64,000 bases of DNA from assembly GCF_000153165.2 (NCBI RefSeq), contig NC_014472.1, positions 1,175,501 to 1,239,500 of the forward strand. Reading direction: 5' to 3'. This document shows, one piece after another, positions 27,891 through 36,814 of this stretch. Position numbers and translations under genes: made by a program. The stretch comes from Maribacter sp. HTCC2170 (GTDB lineage Bacteria; Bacteroidota; Bacteroidia; Flavobacteriales; Flavobacteriaceae). How positions within the stretch are numbered: the first letter of the stretch is position 1; each line of letters opens with the position of its first letter. Under the pieces are notes generated by a model that did not search any database, had not been told where the DNA came from, and was given only the letters and a program-made list of their open reading frames with translations.

Positions 27891-28346
27891 ATGATGAGCA
27901 TTAAGGAAATGACCAGTCATTTTGATGACAAGCTTCAACACATTACCAATAAATATGGAATGTTCCTTTTGGAGTCTTCCATAGGTTTAATTTATATTTG
28001 GTTTGGCGCCCTAAAGTTTTTCCCAGGACTCAGTCCGGCAGAAAAATTGGCCGGTGAAACACTTTCAGTCATTGTTTTTCATAGTATTGACCAACAATTA
28101 TTATTATGGGGTCTTGCCATCATGGAGCTGATCATTGGGATCAGCCTTCTCTTTAGATCAAGGTCAAGGATAGTCATTTCTTTAGTGTTCTTACATATGG
28201 CAGGTACATTATTACCCTTTTTCTTCTTTCCGGATTTAGCATTTAACAACCCTCCTTTTGGATTCAGTATTATTGGACAATATATAATGAAAAACCTTGT
28301 AATCATCTGTGCCTTGATTATTATATATTCCAAAAAACGTTCATGA
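27891..28346 (+). CDS. DoxX-like small integral membrane protein
   Basis: 151 residues with four hydrophobic segments (about 22-40, 55-75, 80-105, 120-145). The opening ESSIGLIYIWFGALKFFPGLSPAEKLAGETL is of the DoxX/DUF417 type (helix, conserved F-x-K, short loop). The C-terminal end is basic (YSKKRS). DoxX-type proteins are membrane partners of redox enzymes, some quinone-linked. The gene begins 15 bp after the di-heme cytochrome stop, so it is likely to be its membrane partner. The family assignment is by pattern and not certain. Confidence 0.65.
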   Translation: MMSIKEMTSHFDDKLQHITNKYGMFLLESSIGLIYIWFGALKFFPGLSPAEKLAGETLSVIVFHSIDQQLLLWGLAIMELIIGISLLFRSRSRIVISLVFLHMAGTLLPFFFFPDLAFNNPPFGFSIIGQYIMKNLVIICALIIIYSKKRS

Positions 28347-28794
28347 TATCATCATTCATTTTAATATGTTTAAGAGATGCTAAATTCTTTTATATAGATT
28401 AAGAATACATAACTTTAAGAATCAAGAACCTTAGCTTTAAGTTGAGAACTGTATAATATTGTGAGAAGCGCAGAATCACGATTATATAATGCCTTTTATG
28501 TTCGTGTTATGTTAAGATAATATAAAATTCTCTGAGGTTTATTTGCATTTAAATTAACTTGGTTTGTGCCTGCCAATTGTAAAAACATGTTGACAAATCA
28601 AAAAGTTTATTGTCTTGATATCCTATTTTTGGTCTCTTATAGTGGCTTCGTTAATTGGCCCTTCATAGGAATTAAAATTATTCAAAAAAGCGATAATTGA
28701 ATGCATTTAAATGGATGCATTATTATTGAGGAAAAACTATCTGTTGTGCCCAAAACAAAAAAGCTGAGACATATATCTCAGCTTTCTCTTTCAG
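28347..28794. other. Intergenic region between the DoxX-like gene and tRNA-Leu
   Basis: 448 bp, very AT-rich and with no credible gene. It holds a 7-bp inverted repeat (AATGCAT / ATGCATT) at 28700-28721 and, at the right, the terminator of the tRNA gene. I see nothing else. Confidence 0.6.
28751..28785 (-). terminator. Terminator of tRNA-Leu
   Basis: A perfect 10-bp stem (AAAGCTGAGA / TCTCAGCTTT, loop of 6) is followed on the minus strand by a T-rich stretch. It lies 10 bp past the 3' end of the tRNA. Confidence 0.85.
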
Positions 28795-28875
28795 TACTCG
28801 AGGCGGGAATCGAACCCGCACTCCAAAGGAACTGGATTTTGAATCCAGCGCGTCTACCAGTTCCGCCACTCGAGC
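28795..28875 (-). tRNA. tRNA-Leu (anticodon CAA)
   Basis: Class II tRNA of 81 nt without encoded CCA. The acceptor GCTCGAG pairs with CTCGAGT (first pair G-T), and discriminator is A. The D arm starts TGGCGGAACTGGTAGACGC, the anticodon stem CTGGA/TCCAG encloses the loop TTCAAAA with anticodon CAA (reads UUG), the variable arm follows, and the T arm is GCGGG/TTCGATT/CCCGC. The long variable arm and D-arm sequence are typical of tRNA-Leu. It has its own promoter and terminator. Confidence 0.95.
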
Positions 28876-28892
28876 AGTTAAAAATAGGACTG

Positions 28893-28926
28893 CAAAACTA
28901 TAAAATATTTTCGTTTAACTCCCAAA
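28893..28926 (-). promoter_or_regulatory. Promoter of tRNA-Leu
   Basis: On the minus strand TTTG (28926-28923), 22 nt, then TAGTTTTG (28900-28893), a full match to TTTG-N-TAnnTTTG. Transcription would start about 28886, some 11 nt before the mature tRNA end. Confidence 0.7.
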
Positions 28927-28966
28927 AAATAACAACATTTATCCTTTAGCAACCCAAATAAATTTC

Positions 28967-28974
28967 TAAATTTG
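28967..28974 (+). promoter_or_regulatory. -7 promoter box of prs
   Basis: TAAATTTG followed by C matches TAnnTTTG. A TTTA at 28945-28948 is 18 nt upstream and may serve as a weak -33 element. Confidence 0.55.
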
Positions 28975-29026
28975 CACCTCCTTTGTCGAAAAGGACTTTA
29001 ACAATTTGAAGAACAATACATTAAAC

Positions 29027-29968
29027 ATGCCTTATCAAGTTCCTGAACCAAAGATTTTTGCCTGTACCCAGAGTACTGCATTAGCTGAAAAAATAGCTAA
29101 AGCTTATGGGACAGATTTAGGTAAAGTAAAATTTTCAAGATACAGCGATGGTGAATTTCAACCATCATTTGAAGAGTCGGTTCGCGGGGCACGTATTTTC
29201 ATTATAGGATCAACCAATCCAAGTTCAGAAAATTTGATGGAAATGTTGTTGATGCTAGATGCGGCCAAGAGAGCATCTGCAAGACACATTACAGCTGTTA
29301 TGCCTTATTTTGGATGGGCAAGACAAGACAGAAAAGACAAACCAAGAGTTCCCATTGCCGCAAAATTGATTGCCAAAATGTTGGAAACTGCAGGCGCGAC
29401 GCGAATAATCACAATGGACTTGCATGCTGATCAAATTCAAGGCTTTTTCGAAAAACCAGTGGATCATTTATTTGCATCAACTTTGTTCTTACCCTATTTA
29501 AAGGAGTTGAATCTGGATAATTTGACAATTGCATCACCTGATATGGGTGGTTCCAAAAGAGCATACGCATACTCTAAAGCTCTTGGGAGCGATGTAGTTA
29601 TTTGCTATAAGCAAAGAGCAAAGGCCAACGTTATTTCACATATGGAGTTGATTGGTGATGTGAGCGGAAAAAATGTTGTATTGGTAGATGATATGGTAGA
29701 TACGGCAGGAACATTGACCAAGGCTGCAGATTTAATGATGGAGAGAGGCGCATTAAGCGTAAGGGCAATTACCACACATGGTTTGTTATCTGGAAACGCC
29801 TATGAAAAAATTGAGAATTCCCAATTAAAGGAATTGATCATAACAGATTCTATTCCTGCGGAAATAAAAAGTGACAAAGTTAGAGTAGTTAGTTGTGCAC
29901 CCTTATTTGCAGACGTTATGCACAGGGTTCACCACAATACATCAATCAGTTCAAAATTCTTGATGTAG
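29027..29968 (+). CDS. prs: Ribose-phosphate pyrophosphokinase
   Basis: 313 residues from the ATG at 29027, the usual length; an in-frame TTG at 29006 adds seven residues without homology. It makes PRPP from ribose 5-phosphate and ATP for nucleotide, His and Trp synthesis. Motifs: FSRYSDGEFQPSFEESVRG, PYFGWARQDRKDKPRVPIAAK (ATP loop), TMDLHADQIQGFF (metal site) and VVLVDDMVDTAGTL (PRPP-binding loop). It is followed after 36 bp by rplY, and the pair is closed by a terminator at 30685, so prs-rplY is one operon. Confidence 0.96.
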   Translation: MPYQVPEPKIFACTQSTALAEKIAKAYGTDLGKVKFSRYSDGEFQPSFEESVRGARIFIIGSTNPSSENLMEMLLMLDAAKRASARHITAVMPYFGWARQDRKDKPRVPIAAKLIAKMLETAGATRIITMDLHADQIQGFFEKPVDHLFASTLFLPYLKELNLDNLTIASPDMGGSKRAYAYSKALGSDVVICYKQRAKANVISHMELIGDVSGKNVVLVDDMVDTAGTLTKAADLMMERGALSVRAITTHGLLSGNAYEKIENSQLKELIITDSIPAEIKSDKVRVVSCAPLFADVMHRVHHNTSISSKFLM

Positions 29969-30004
29969 TCAAAATTAGAATATTATTAATTTTTAAATTT
30001 AACA

Positions 30005-30664
30005 ATGAAGTCAATTACAATTAAAGGATCAGAAAGAGAAAGCGTGGGCAAAAAGGCAACGAAGGCCCTACGTAATGCTGGAAAGGTTCCTTGCGTGGTA
30101 TACGGAGGGGAAAAGCCATTACACTTTTCAGCGAATGAATTAGCATTCAAAAACTTGGTTTACACTGCAAACGCACATACAGTTGTGGTTGAGTTGGAAA
30201 ATGGTGATAAAGTGAATGCAGTAATGCAGGACATACAATTTCACCCAGTGACGGACAAAATCATTCACATTGATTTTTACCAGTTGTTCAAAGACAAAGA
30301 GGTTACCATGAACATTCCTGTTAGATTGGAAGGAAACTCCCCTGGAGTTAGAAATGGTGGTCGTTTATTGTTTAGAAAGAGAAAGCTAACTATAAAAGCA
30401 TTTCCAGAAAACCTTATCGATTTCTTTAAAGTAGATATCTCTACATTGAAAATTGGGGACAACATCTCTGTAGAATCTTTATTGAGCAATGATTTTTCTA
30501 TTCTACACCCAGATAGTACAGTCGTTGTGCAAGTGAAAACTGCACGTGCTGCTGTCGAAGAAGAGGAAGAGGAAGAAGAAGGAGTTGAAGGAGAAGAAGG
30601 AGCGGAAGGAACAGAAGGAGCGGAAGCCCCAGCTGGCGAAGCTGCTGCGGAAAGCAACGAATAA
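30005..30664 (+). CDS. rplY: 50S ribosomal protein L25 (general stress protein Ctc type)
   Basis: 219 residues. The N-terminal 5S rRNA-binding domain reads [33 protein letters not shown], and the second (TL5/CTC) domain runs from about 95 to 182 with [21 protein letters not shown]. The last 35 residues are a glutamate-rich acidic tail with Ala/Gly, typical of Bacteroidota L25. It binds 5S rRNA in the large subunit. It is the second gene of the prs operon and ends 21 bp before a strong terminator. Confidence 0.95.
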   Translation: MKSITIKGSERESVGKKATKALRNAGKVPCVVYGGEKPLHFSANELAFKNLVYTANAHTVVVELENGDKVNAVMQDIQFHPVTDKIIHIDFYQLFKDKEVTMNIPVRLEGNSPGVRNGGRLLFRKRKLTIKAFPENLIDFFKVDISTLKIGDNISVESLLSNDFSILHPDSTVVVQVKTARAAVEEEEEEEEGVEGEEGAEGTEGAEAPAGEAAAESNE

Positions 30665-30684
30665 ATCGGACCCAACATTTGATA

Positions 30685-30720
30685 AAAAGCATCCTGAGTA
30701 TTCAGGATGCTTTTGTATTT
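30685..30720 (+). terminator. Terminator of prs-rplY
   Basis: A perfect 13-bp stem (AAAAGCATCCTGA / TCAGGATGCTTTT) with a 4-nt loop, followed by a T-rich stretch. It separates rplY from pth, which begins 23 bp later. Confidence 0.9.
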
Positions 30721-30742
30721 TTATGAAAATCCTTAGGTTGTA

Positions 30743-31372
30743 ATGTGTAAATTTTTGAGGTCCCTTTTTGGTAACAATAAAACACTTTTAGAAGAAAACG
30801 ATTCCATGAAGAAATTCTTGATAGTAGGCCTGGGAAATATAGGAAGTGAGTATGCTGAAACACGTCACAATATCGGTTTTAAGATATTGGATCAATTGGC
30901 AAAAGAGAAAGACTTCGTTTTTGAAACAGCAAAATTGGGAGCTATTGGTTCTTTTAAAATAAAAGGTAGGACTGTTCTTTGCCTTAAGCCTTCGACTTAT
31001 ATGAACAGAAGTGGAAAAGCCTTAAAGTATTGGATGGAAAAGGAAAAAATTCCTATTGAAAATCTGTTAGTGGTGACCGATGATATAAACCTTGAATTTG
31101 GCACCATACGGCTCAAGACAAAAGGAAGTGATGGAGGCCATAATGGTTTAAAAGACATTCAATTATTTTTGAACTCGACGAGCTACAATAGATTTCGATT
31201 TGGCGTGGGCGCCGATTTTGGAAAAGGTAGACAAGTTGACTATGTACTTGGTGAGTGGAATGAGAAAGAAAAAGATTCGATGACAGAACGTCTTGAAAAA
31301 TCTATCCAATTGATAAGCTCTTTTATTCTAGCAGGTGTAAAAATAACCATGAACCAATTCAACGGTACCTAA
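30743..31372 (+). CDS. pth: Peptidyl-tRNA hydrolase
   Basis: 209 residues from the ATG at 30743. A second ATG at 30806 gives the classical start KKFLIVGLGNIGSEYAETRHNIGF. I keep the longer form because flavobacterial Pth often has a short MxKFLRxLF-type extension, but the shorter form (188 aa) is possible. The catalytic His lies in TRHNIGF; CLKPSTYMNRSGKAL, DDINLEFGTIRLKTKGSDGGHNGLKDI and RFRFGVG are all intact. It recycles peptidyl-tRNA by cleaving the ester bond. The start is after the rplY terminator, so a separate promoter is needed, which I could not pin down. Confidence 0.93.
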   Translation: MCKFLRSLFGNNKTLLEENDSMKKFLIVGLGNIGSEYAETRHNIGFKILDQLAKEKDFVFETAKLGAIGSFKIKGRTVLCLKPSTYMNRSGKALKYWMEKEKIPIENLLVVTDDINLEFGTIRLKTKGSDGGHNGLKDIQLFLNSTSYNRFRFGVGADFGKGRQVDYVLGEWNEKEKDSMTERLEKSIQLISSFILAGVKITMNQFNGT

Positions 31373-31374
31373 AA

Positions 31375-32055
31375 TCAAAGTGCCTTAAATACAAATATCC
31401 CAGAATCTGAACTATTACCTTCCTCATCTTTAGTGACAACTCTCCAATAATAACTTGTATTTGGAACAACACTAACCTTTTGGAAAGTTACACCCGATGA
31501 AAGCGAAGTCAACAATGTTTCCGGCGGAGTTGTTGTGGAAAAATATAGTTCATACTCATTAATGTCATTTTCAATATCTGCACCATACCACTCTAGGGTT
31601 ACCTCATTATTAATATCCTTAAAAACCGAAGTCCCATTTTTTGGCTGTATGGGTTCTGCAGGGAAAGGAGCATATGTAGATTGAAATCCGGCATTATAAA
31701 ATCGCCAGGTTTCACTTACTGCCGTTTCGGTTACCTTTGTGTTTTTAGAACGTACTAACCAAGAAAACGGTTCCCCTCTAGCAATCGGTAATTTAGCGGA
31801 AAGTGCTGCCGTATTAATAGTTTGGGTAATATTACTATTTAAATTAGTGACCCTTAGTTCATAACTTTCGGTATGATCAGAGACCATCCATTTAAACTCT
31901 ATTTCGCTTGTACCCTGGTTTAGATTACGACCTGTAGTACATTCCGAATCTTTATCAGGGAAAACCAAATTGGTAGCTTCAGGTGGTTTGGGATTACTTT
32001 TCTTTTTACACCCGATCAAAAGAACCCCTAATAACAATAGTATTACCGTCCTCAT
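31375..32055 (-). CDS. Small lipoprotein with fibronectin-III-like repeats
   Basis: 226 residues. The signal MRTVILLLLGVLLIGCKKKSN has Cys at about residue 16. Two similar modules follow, each beginning with a P-x-N-x-S/T segment and containing EFKWMVSDHTESYELRVTNLN and TLEWYGADIENDINEYELYFS respectively, then SYYWRVVTKDEEGNSSDSGIFVF. This pattern is fibronectin-III-like. The start codon overlaps the end of the metalloprotease gene by 4 bp (ATGA type), so it is translationally coupled to it. No enzyme residue is seen; it could anchor or assist the exported protease. Confidence 0.7.
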   Translation of the reverse strand: MRTVILLLLGVLLIGCKKKSNPKPPEATNLVFPDKDSECTTGRNLNQGTSEIEFKWMVSDHTESYELRVTNLNSNITQTINTAALSAKLPIARGEPFSWLVRSKNTKVTETAVSETWRFYNAGFQSTYAPFPAEPIQPKNGTSVFKDINNEVTLEWYGADIENDINEYELYFSTTTPPETLLTSLSSGVTFQKVSVVPNTSYYWRVVTKDEEGNSSDSGIFVFKAL

Positions 32056-35000
32056 TTCTTTATCACTTTAGATGTTCCTTTAACTTTATCACCGCTGAAT
32101 TTTATATAATAAATCCCTGAAGGATATATTGACATATCCAATGGCAATTCCAAACCATTCACTTCAAAATTTCTAGCCAATACTAATCTACCATCGGCAG
32201 TGAAGATTTCAACAAACACCTGACCAACATCTGCGCCCAAAAATACATTTGTAGTTGATACAAAGGGGTTAGGAAACACAACAGGTTCATCACTTAAAAA
32301 AATGTGCTCCTCATACACTCCTTGACAAGGTAAATTGGTAAAAACCTTAAGCGAATTGTTACCGTTTTTTAGATTGATTGTTATTTCCGATTCTGTTGTT
32401 TGAACTACTTGACCATTGACTTCAATGTTATACAAATCGGACCCCTGGAGATTTAAGACCGTCAACTTTCCATCATATGAGGTTTTTGAACTCACCCCTA
32501 GGACATCTGGCTGAGAAATGATGACATCAAAGCAATGCTCTTCATACACTAAAGTGCCGTCGGTACCTCCAATACAAACATTATACGTGCCGGACATTAA
32601 ATTGCCTAAGGTGAACGAATCTGAGAAGTTGTCAGATACATTTACACCATTTCCTGTTATGGTTATTTCATAATCAAGGGATGTCTGTGCGGTAATATTA
32701 ATTGATCCATCATTGCTATCTCTGCAAGCTTCGCTATTTAGTAAAACCGAGAAGTTGTTATTGACAAACCTATAAACGGGACAACCGCTAAGGTCTACCT
32801 CAGCCCCAGCTGGGGTACCTAGACAAAGGTCATCACCGTCGTCAAAAACACCATCATTATCTTCGTCTGGCCTGAATTCCCCTTCAATACAAATATCCAA
32901 AGAGAAAGCTTTTAAAAACCCTCCGTCAGCTGCTGCATTGTCATTGACTTCCAAAGTCCATTCCCCAAGAATGGATTCGCCCTTAAACGAGTCTAAAGTA
33001 CCCAATGGTTTTACAATCCCACTAATTCCCGGATCACCATTACAAGTAAAGTCAGGCGCGTCATCGTCAAAAGTTGCATTTATATTCTGTAGATCATCAC
33101 AGGAACTAGATAACAAAACAACCGTAGTTCCCTGAGGGGATATTAACTTAACCACCAAATCGGATAAATAAGAGTGGTCTAATTCAATATTTACATTTAC
33201 ATCTGCCAAAGCTAAATCTTCATAGAAAGCAATCTTAGATATAACCGTAGGTGTACCTATCGAAGAAATTGCCAAAGGCAAATTCTCAGCACTATTGCTC
33301 TCACAATTAAACGCAATTGTAGAAAAACTATATGCGGCCGAAAATAGACCTTCCCCGCAGCTGTTGATTGGTTTTACCTTCCAAAAATATGCATCCTCAT
33401 TCAAAAGATTTTGGGGAGAATACAGATTGTTCAAAACTGTTACGTCCTCAATTATATTGTTAAAAGAAGCATCTGTTGCTATTTGAACTTGATAAGAGGT
33501 ATATGATTCATCTGGCAACCATTCCAATTCAAGTCCCGTGGACATATCAGCTACATCATCGGCAGGGGCCAATAAGGTAACTTCAGGGAATACGTTATCA
33601 TATACAGCAAAATCCAAGGTAATCGCTTTGCTCAAGCTTGCTGATGCACCTACGATACCTATCTCATAAATATCTTCTGCTACACTTGATGTATTTGAAA
33701 AAACAGCATCGACCATGGTTCCGTCCAAAGTTGCTGAGGCGGGTGTAAAAATCACGTTCATTCCAATTGGAACGTCCGTGGCACTAAATGTTGTCTCTTC
33801 ATTAAATCCTTCATAGGTCTCATAGACAAAACTTACCGTTACGTCATCTGGTTGGCAAACCTCATATTCCAAATTCTCAAAGTTCAAAATTATTTCGGAT
33901 CCCTGAATAGTGAAATTTGTATCATTGACAGCATAAAAAACATTGTCACTGGCCTTTATCATTAAACGGGCCTGACTTGTAGGGTTTCCAGGAACAATTA
34001 TATTATGACTCCCATCATTGATAATATCTTCAGCCAAGGTTATCGGAAAGGTCAGGCCTCCATCAATTGACAGAAATATATCAACATTCAAGGCATTAAT
34101 AGGGCTTTTGTTTGTATTGGCAACATCCCACGAAATAAGCATCTCATCACCTGCCACATGCACTTGGCTAGTGTTATGCGAAGTAACCATAAAAGGACCC
34201 GCATTATTCACAACAGATACTTTCATCAAATCTGCTACGACTTGACCACCACCTACCGCATTATCTCTAACAGTAAGTGCAAAATTCATTTCGCGTTCAA
34301 CATCAGAAACTGTTTCCCATTCAGAATTCACGGTAGGATTCGATTCTGTTAGATTCCCAGACAAAACACTGGTAAGTTTCGGAAAGTATCTTATTGAATC
34401 TATGGTAGGTTTCTGTGACCTAAACATTGCTCCTGTTGGATTTGTTGGTCCAAAGGTGGCCTGTGTAACAATTCCGTTATCAACTTGTTCCCAAGAATAA
34501 GTCAATATATCATCAATATCACTATCAGATGCTACTCCAGTCAAAGCAAAGGCTGTAGATTTTGGTATTATATAATCTGGAGAAGGGGTAATTACTGGCG
34601 GCACATTGGTCATAGCAATAACTTCTGCACAATTTGTGGTTTCCAAATAATCTGAAATCTGCAATATGCTATTATAGTGAAAATAATCATCGCCATTTAC
34701 GGCCACATTGTTCACACCTGTAATACCTGCATAGCCCATAATTGTTGTGCCACTACCTGGTTCAGCCTGTACCGATGTCCCTTCTGATTCAAATGACCAG
34801 GTGTGGTTTGCCCCAAACTGATGTCCTATCTCATGGGCTACATAATCTAAATCAAAGGTATCCCCGATTGGGCTTTCTTTTGAAGAATATGCGCTTCCTT
34901 TTCTATTATCAACGCAAACGGCACCAATAAACCCGGCATTACCACCGTTTTCACTACTATTGGCCACTTTATGAAACAAATGCCCTACATCATAGTTTTG

Positions 35001-35834
35001 AGCGCCTATACTATCCGTTATGATTCCTTGTACTTCGGAATTTAAATTTGAACCATAAGGATCGGTTGCTCCATCCAAATAAATGATTTTATCATTGTCC
35101 GGAACAATCTCCAATGTAACTCCCAAATCAGATTCGAATACCTGATTAATTCTTGTTACTGTGGCGTTTATCGCGGCCATTGCATCTACAACAGTACCAC
35201 CATGAAAATTTGTATACTCCCCGGTCGCCGATACGGCAAGTCTGTATTTTCTTAATTGTTGATCATCGACTGGTTTTGCCGTAAGCCCTGACCTTCGTTC
35301 AACAATCGAATTTTTTGTTTCACAAATAAATTCTTTATTCATTGAGGTTTCGTCATCCCGATTATAGATGACATATCTCTGTTCAGAAGTTTTCTGAATA
35401 TAAGTATTACTCTTATCATTGGCATAAATGATGGTGGCCTGTATACCTTTGTGCGAAACGCTAAATCTAATTCTGTCTTTTCCATTTTTAAGACTGTAGC
35501 CAGAGTATGATTTTATTTCTGGATATTTAGCAGCCAATTTTTTTGATAAAACTGGAGTTTCTTTTACAGAAAAGGATATCAAATGGCCATTTTCATCAGG
35601 AAATTGAACAATTGAAACCTTGTTTTTGGAAAAGGAGGAAATTCTAAGTTTGCTTTTAAAAACATCCTCCTCAAAGGAAAAAATACTTCCTTTTTCAACC
35701 TCAAAACGATTGGAAATAGATTTCTTTAAACCTCGTTGCGCGGATTTTTGCTTCCAATAATCCTTTTGTGCAAACCCGTTAAAGGAAAGAAATAGTATGG
35801 ATATTGAAAAAACTAGACGTAATTTTGAAACCAT
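32052..35834 (-). CDS. Large secreted zinc metalloprotease (reprolysin-like) with P-domain and T9SS sorting signal
   Basis: 1260 residues with a signal peptide (VFSISILFLSFNGFAQ). A propeptide precedes the catalytic domain, with the zinc motif HEIGHQFGANH at residues 334-344 (HExxHxxGxxH). Fibronectin-like modules follow (residues about 440-890), then a proprotein-convertase P-domain (DLVVKLISPQGTTVVLLSSSCDD, about 930-1000), a calcium-type segment (DEDNDGVFDDGDDLC) and the T9SS type A sorting domain at the C-terminus (VFPNPFVSTTNVFLG to KGTSKVIKK). It should cross the outer membrane by T9SS. A TATATTTG box lies about 23 bp upstream of the start. Confidence 0.92.
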   Translation of the reverse strand: MVSKLRLVFSISILFLSFNGFAQKDYWKQKSAQRGLKKSISNRFEVEKGSIFSFEEDVFKSKLRISSFSKNKVSIVQFPDENGHLISFSVKETPVLSKKLAAKYPEIKSYSGYSLKNGKDRIRFSVSHKGIQATIIYANDKSNTYIQKTSEQRYVIYNRDDETSMNKEFICETKNSIVERRSGLTAKPVDDQQLRKYRLAVSATGEYTNFHGGTVVDAMAAINATVTRINQVFESDLGVTLEIVPDNDKIIYLDGATDPYGSNLNSEVQGIITDSIGAQNYDVGHLFHKVANSSENGGNAGFIGAVCVDNRKGSAYSSKESPIGDTFDLDYVAHEIGHQFGANHTWSFESEGTSVQAEPGSGTTIMGYAGITGVNNVAVNGDDYFHYNSILQISDYLETTNCAEVIAMTNVPPVITPSPDYIIPKSTAFALTGVASDSDIDDILTYSWEQVDNGIVTQATFGPTNPTGAMFRSQKPTIDSIRYFPKLTSVLSGNLTESNPTVNSEWETVSDVEREMNFALTVRDNAVGGGQVVADLMKVSVVNNAGPFMVTSHNTSQVHVAGDEMLISWDVANTNKSPINALNVDIFLSIDGGLTFPITLAEDIINDGSHNIIVPGNPTSQARLMIKASDNVFYAVNDTNFTIQGSEIILNFENLEYEVCQPDDVTVSFVYETYEGFNEETTFSATDVPIGMNVIFTPASATLDGTMVDAVFSNTSSVAEDIYEIGIVGASASLSKAITLDFAVYDNVFPEVTLLAPADDVADMSTGLELEWLPDESYTSYQVQIATDASFNNIIEDVTVLNNLYSPQNLLNEDAYFWKVKPINSCGEGLFSAAYSFSTIAFNCESNSAENLPLAISSIGTPTVISKIAFYEDLALADVNVNIELDHSYLSDLVVKLISPQGTTVVLLSSSCDDLQNINATFDDDAPDFTCNGDPGISGIVKPLGTLDSFKGESILGEWTLEVNDNAAADGGFLKAFSLDICIEGEFRPDEDNDGVFDDGDDLCLGTPAGAEVDLSGCPVYRFVNNNFSVLLNSEACRDSNDGSINITAQTSLDYEITITGNGVNVSDNFSDSFTLGNLMSGTYNVCIGGTDGTLVYEEHCFDVIISQPDVLGVSSKTSYDGKLTVLNLQGSDLYNIEVNGQVVQTTESEITINLKNGNNSLKVFTNLPCQGVYEEHIFLSDEPVVFPNPFVSTTNVFLGADVGQVFVEIFTADGRLVLARNFEVNGLELPLDMSIYPSGIYYIKFSGDKVKGTSKVIKK

Positions 35835-35856
35835 TAAGGGGTTTTTAGCTCAATTT

Positions 35857-35864
35857 CAAATATA
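35857..35864 (-). promoter_or_regulatory. -7 promoter box of the metalloprotease operon
   Basis: The minus strand reads TATATTTG, a full match, about 23 bp before the ATG. There is no clear TTTG at 17-23 nt upstream, so only the -7 box supports it. Confidence 0.45.
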
Positions 35865-35887
35865 GGTCTTTTTATTTTTTATTTTAG

Positions 35888-36814
35888 GTGACAACAGTTC
35901 AAAGCATAGCCAAATACGACAAAAAGCACCCTACTGCCATAACCATTGGCACCTTTGATGGGGTACATATTGGCCACCAAAAAATTCTGAAAAAACTAAT
36001 TAAGAAAGCTAACTCCAAAAAACTTAAGTCAACCGTTCTTACCTTCTTCCCACATCCACGAATGGTTTTGCAAAAAGATTCTGATATAAAATTATTGAAT
36101 ACCCTAGATGAGAAAATTAAAATTTTGGAGGGATTGGGCCTTGACATCTTAATAATCCATCCCTTTACCAAAGAATTTTCACGTTTGTCCGCCACAGAAT
36201 TTGTTCGCGACATTTTGGTGAATGCCTTGCAGGCCAAAAAAATTATCATTGGGTATGATCATAGATTTGGAAGAAATAGAGAAGCAAATATCAATGATTT
36301 AATTGCCTTTGGAAGTTCTTTGGATTTTAAAGTTGATGAAATATCTGCACAGGAAATTGACGAAGTTTCTGTTAGTTCAACCAAGATCCGAAAATCTTTG
36401 GAAGAGGGAAAGATCGAAACTGCAAATAAATACTTGGGTTACCCTTATATGCTGACTGGGTCGGTAAAAAAAGGAAAAGGACTAGGACGTCAAATACAAT
36501 TTCCAACCGCCAATTTACATATTGAAGAATCCTATAAACTCATCCCTAAAAATGGAGTCTATGTTGTTCAAACGGTTATAGATGGCACAACAGTCTCAGG
36601 TATGATGAATATTGGATACAACCCTACGGTATCTGGCAAGAAAAAAAGCATTGAAATTCACTTTTTTGATATCGACAAAGATTTGTATGGCCAAAAATTA
36701 CAAATTGATTTAATCACCCGCATTCGCGATGAGTATAAGTTTGAATCTATTGAGGCCCTAAAAAACCAATTGGCAAAAGATAAGGACACTTCGCTTGCAA
36801 TACTCAACCAATAG
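35888..36814 (+). CDS. ribF: Bifunctional riboflavin kinase / FAD synthetase
   Basis: 308 residues from a GTG start (GTG ACA ACA). The N-terminal nucleotidyltransferase has IGTFDGVHIGHQKIL (the HxGH motif) and GYDHRFGRNREAN. The C-terminal riboflavin kinase domain has KGKGLGRQIQFPTANLHI (P-T-A-N motif) and GVYVVQTVIDG. It makes FMN from riboflavin and then FAD. The stop codon TAG is followed immediately by the ATG of an HTTM protein, so the two are co-transcribed. Promoter is probably in the short divergent gap with the metalloprotease. Confidence 0.95.
   Translation: MTTVQSIAKYDKKHPTAITIGTFDGVHIGHQKILKKLIKKANSKKLKSTVLTFFPHPRMVLQKDSDIKLLNTLDEKIKILEGLGLDILIIHPFTKEFSRLSATEFVRDILVNALQAKKIIIGYDHRFGRNREANINDLIAFGSSLDFKVDEISAQEIDEVSVSSTKIRKSLEEGKIETANKYLGYPYMLTGSVKKGKGLGRQIQFPTANLHIEESYKLIPKNGVYVVQTVIDGTTVSGMMNIGYNPTVSGKKKSIEIHFFDIDKDLYGQKLQIDLITRIRDEYKFESIEALKNQLAKDKDTSLAILNQ

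Noticed and set aside
28701-28949. 82-codon plus-strand ORF across the tRNA gene
   Set aside because: It runs through tRNA-Leu and its terminator in antisense, and has no protein-like features; the frame is open by chance.
30277-30692. Minus-strand ORFs opposite the acidic tail of L25
   Set aside because: They are products of the GAA/GAG-rich tail and give Ser/Leu-rich low-complexity sequence only.
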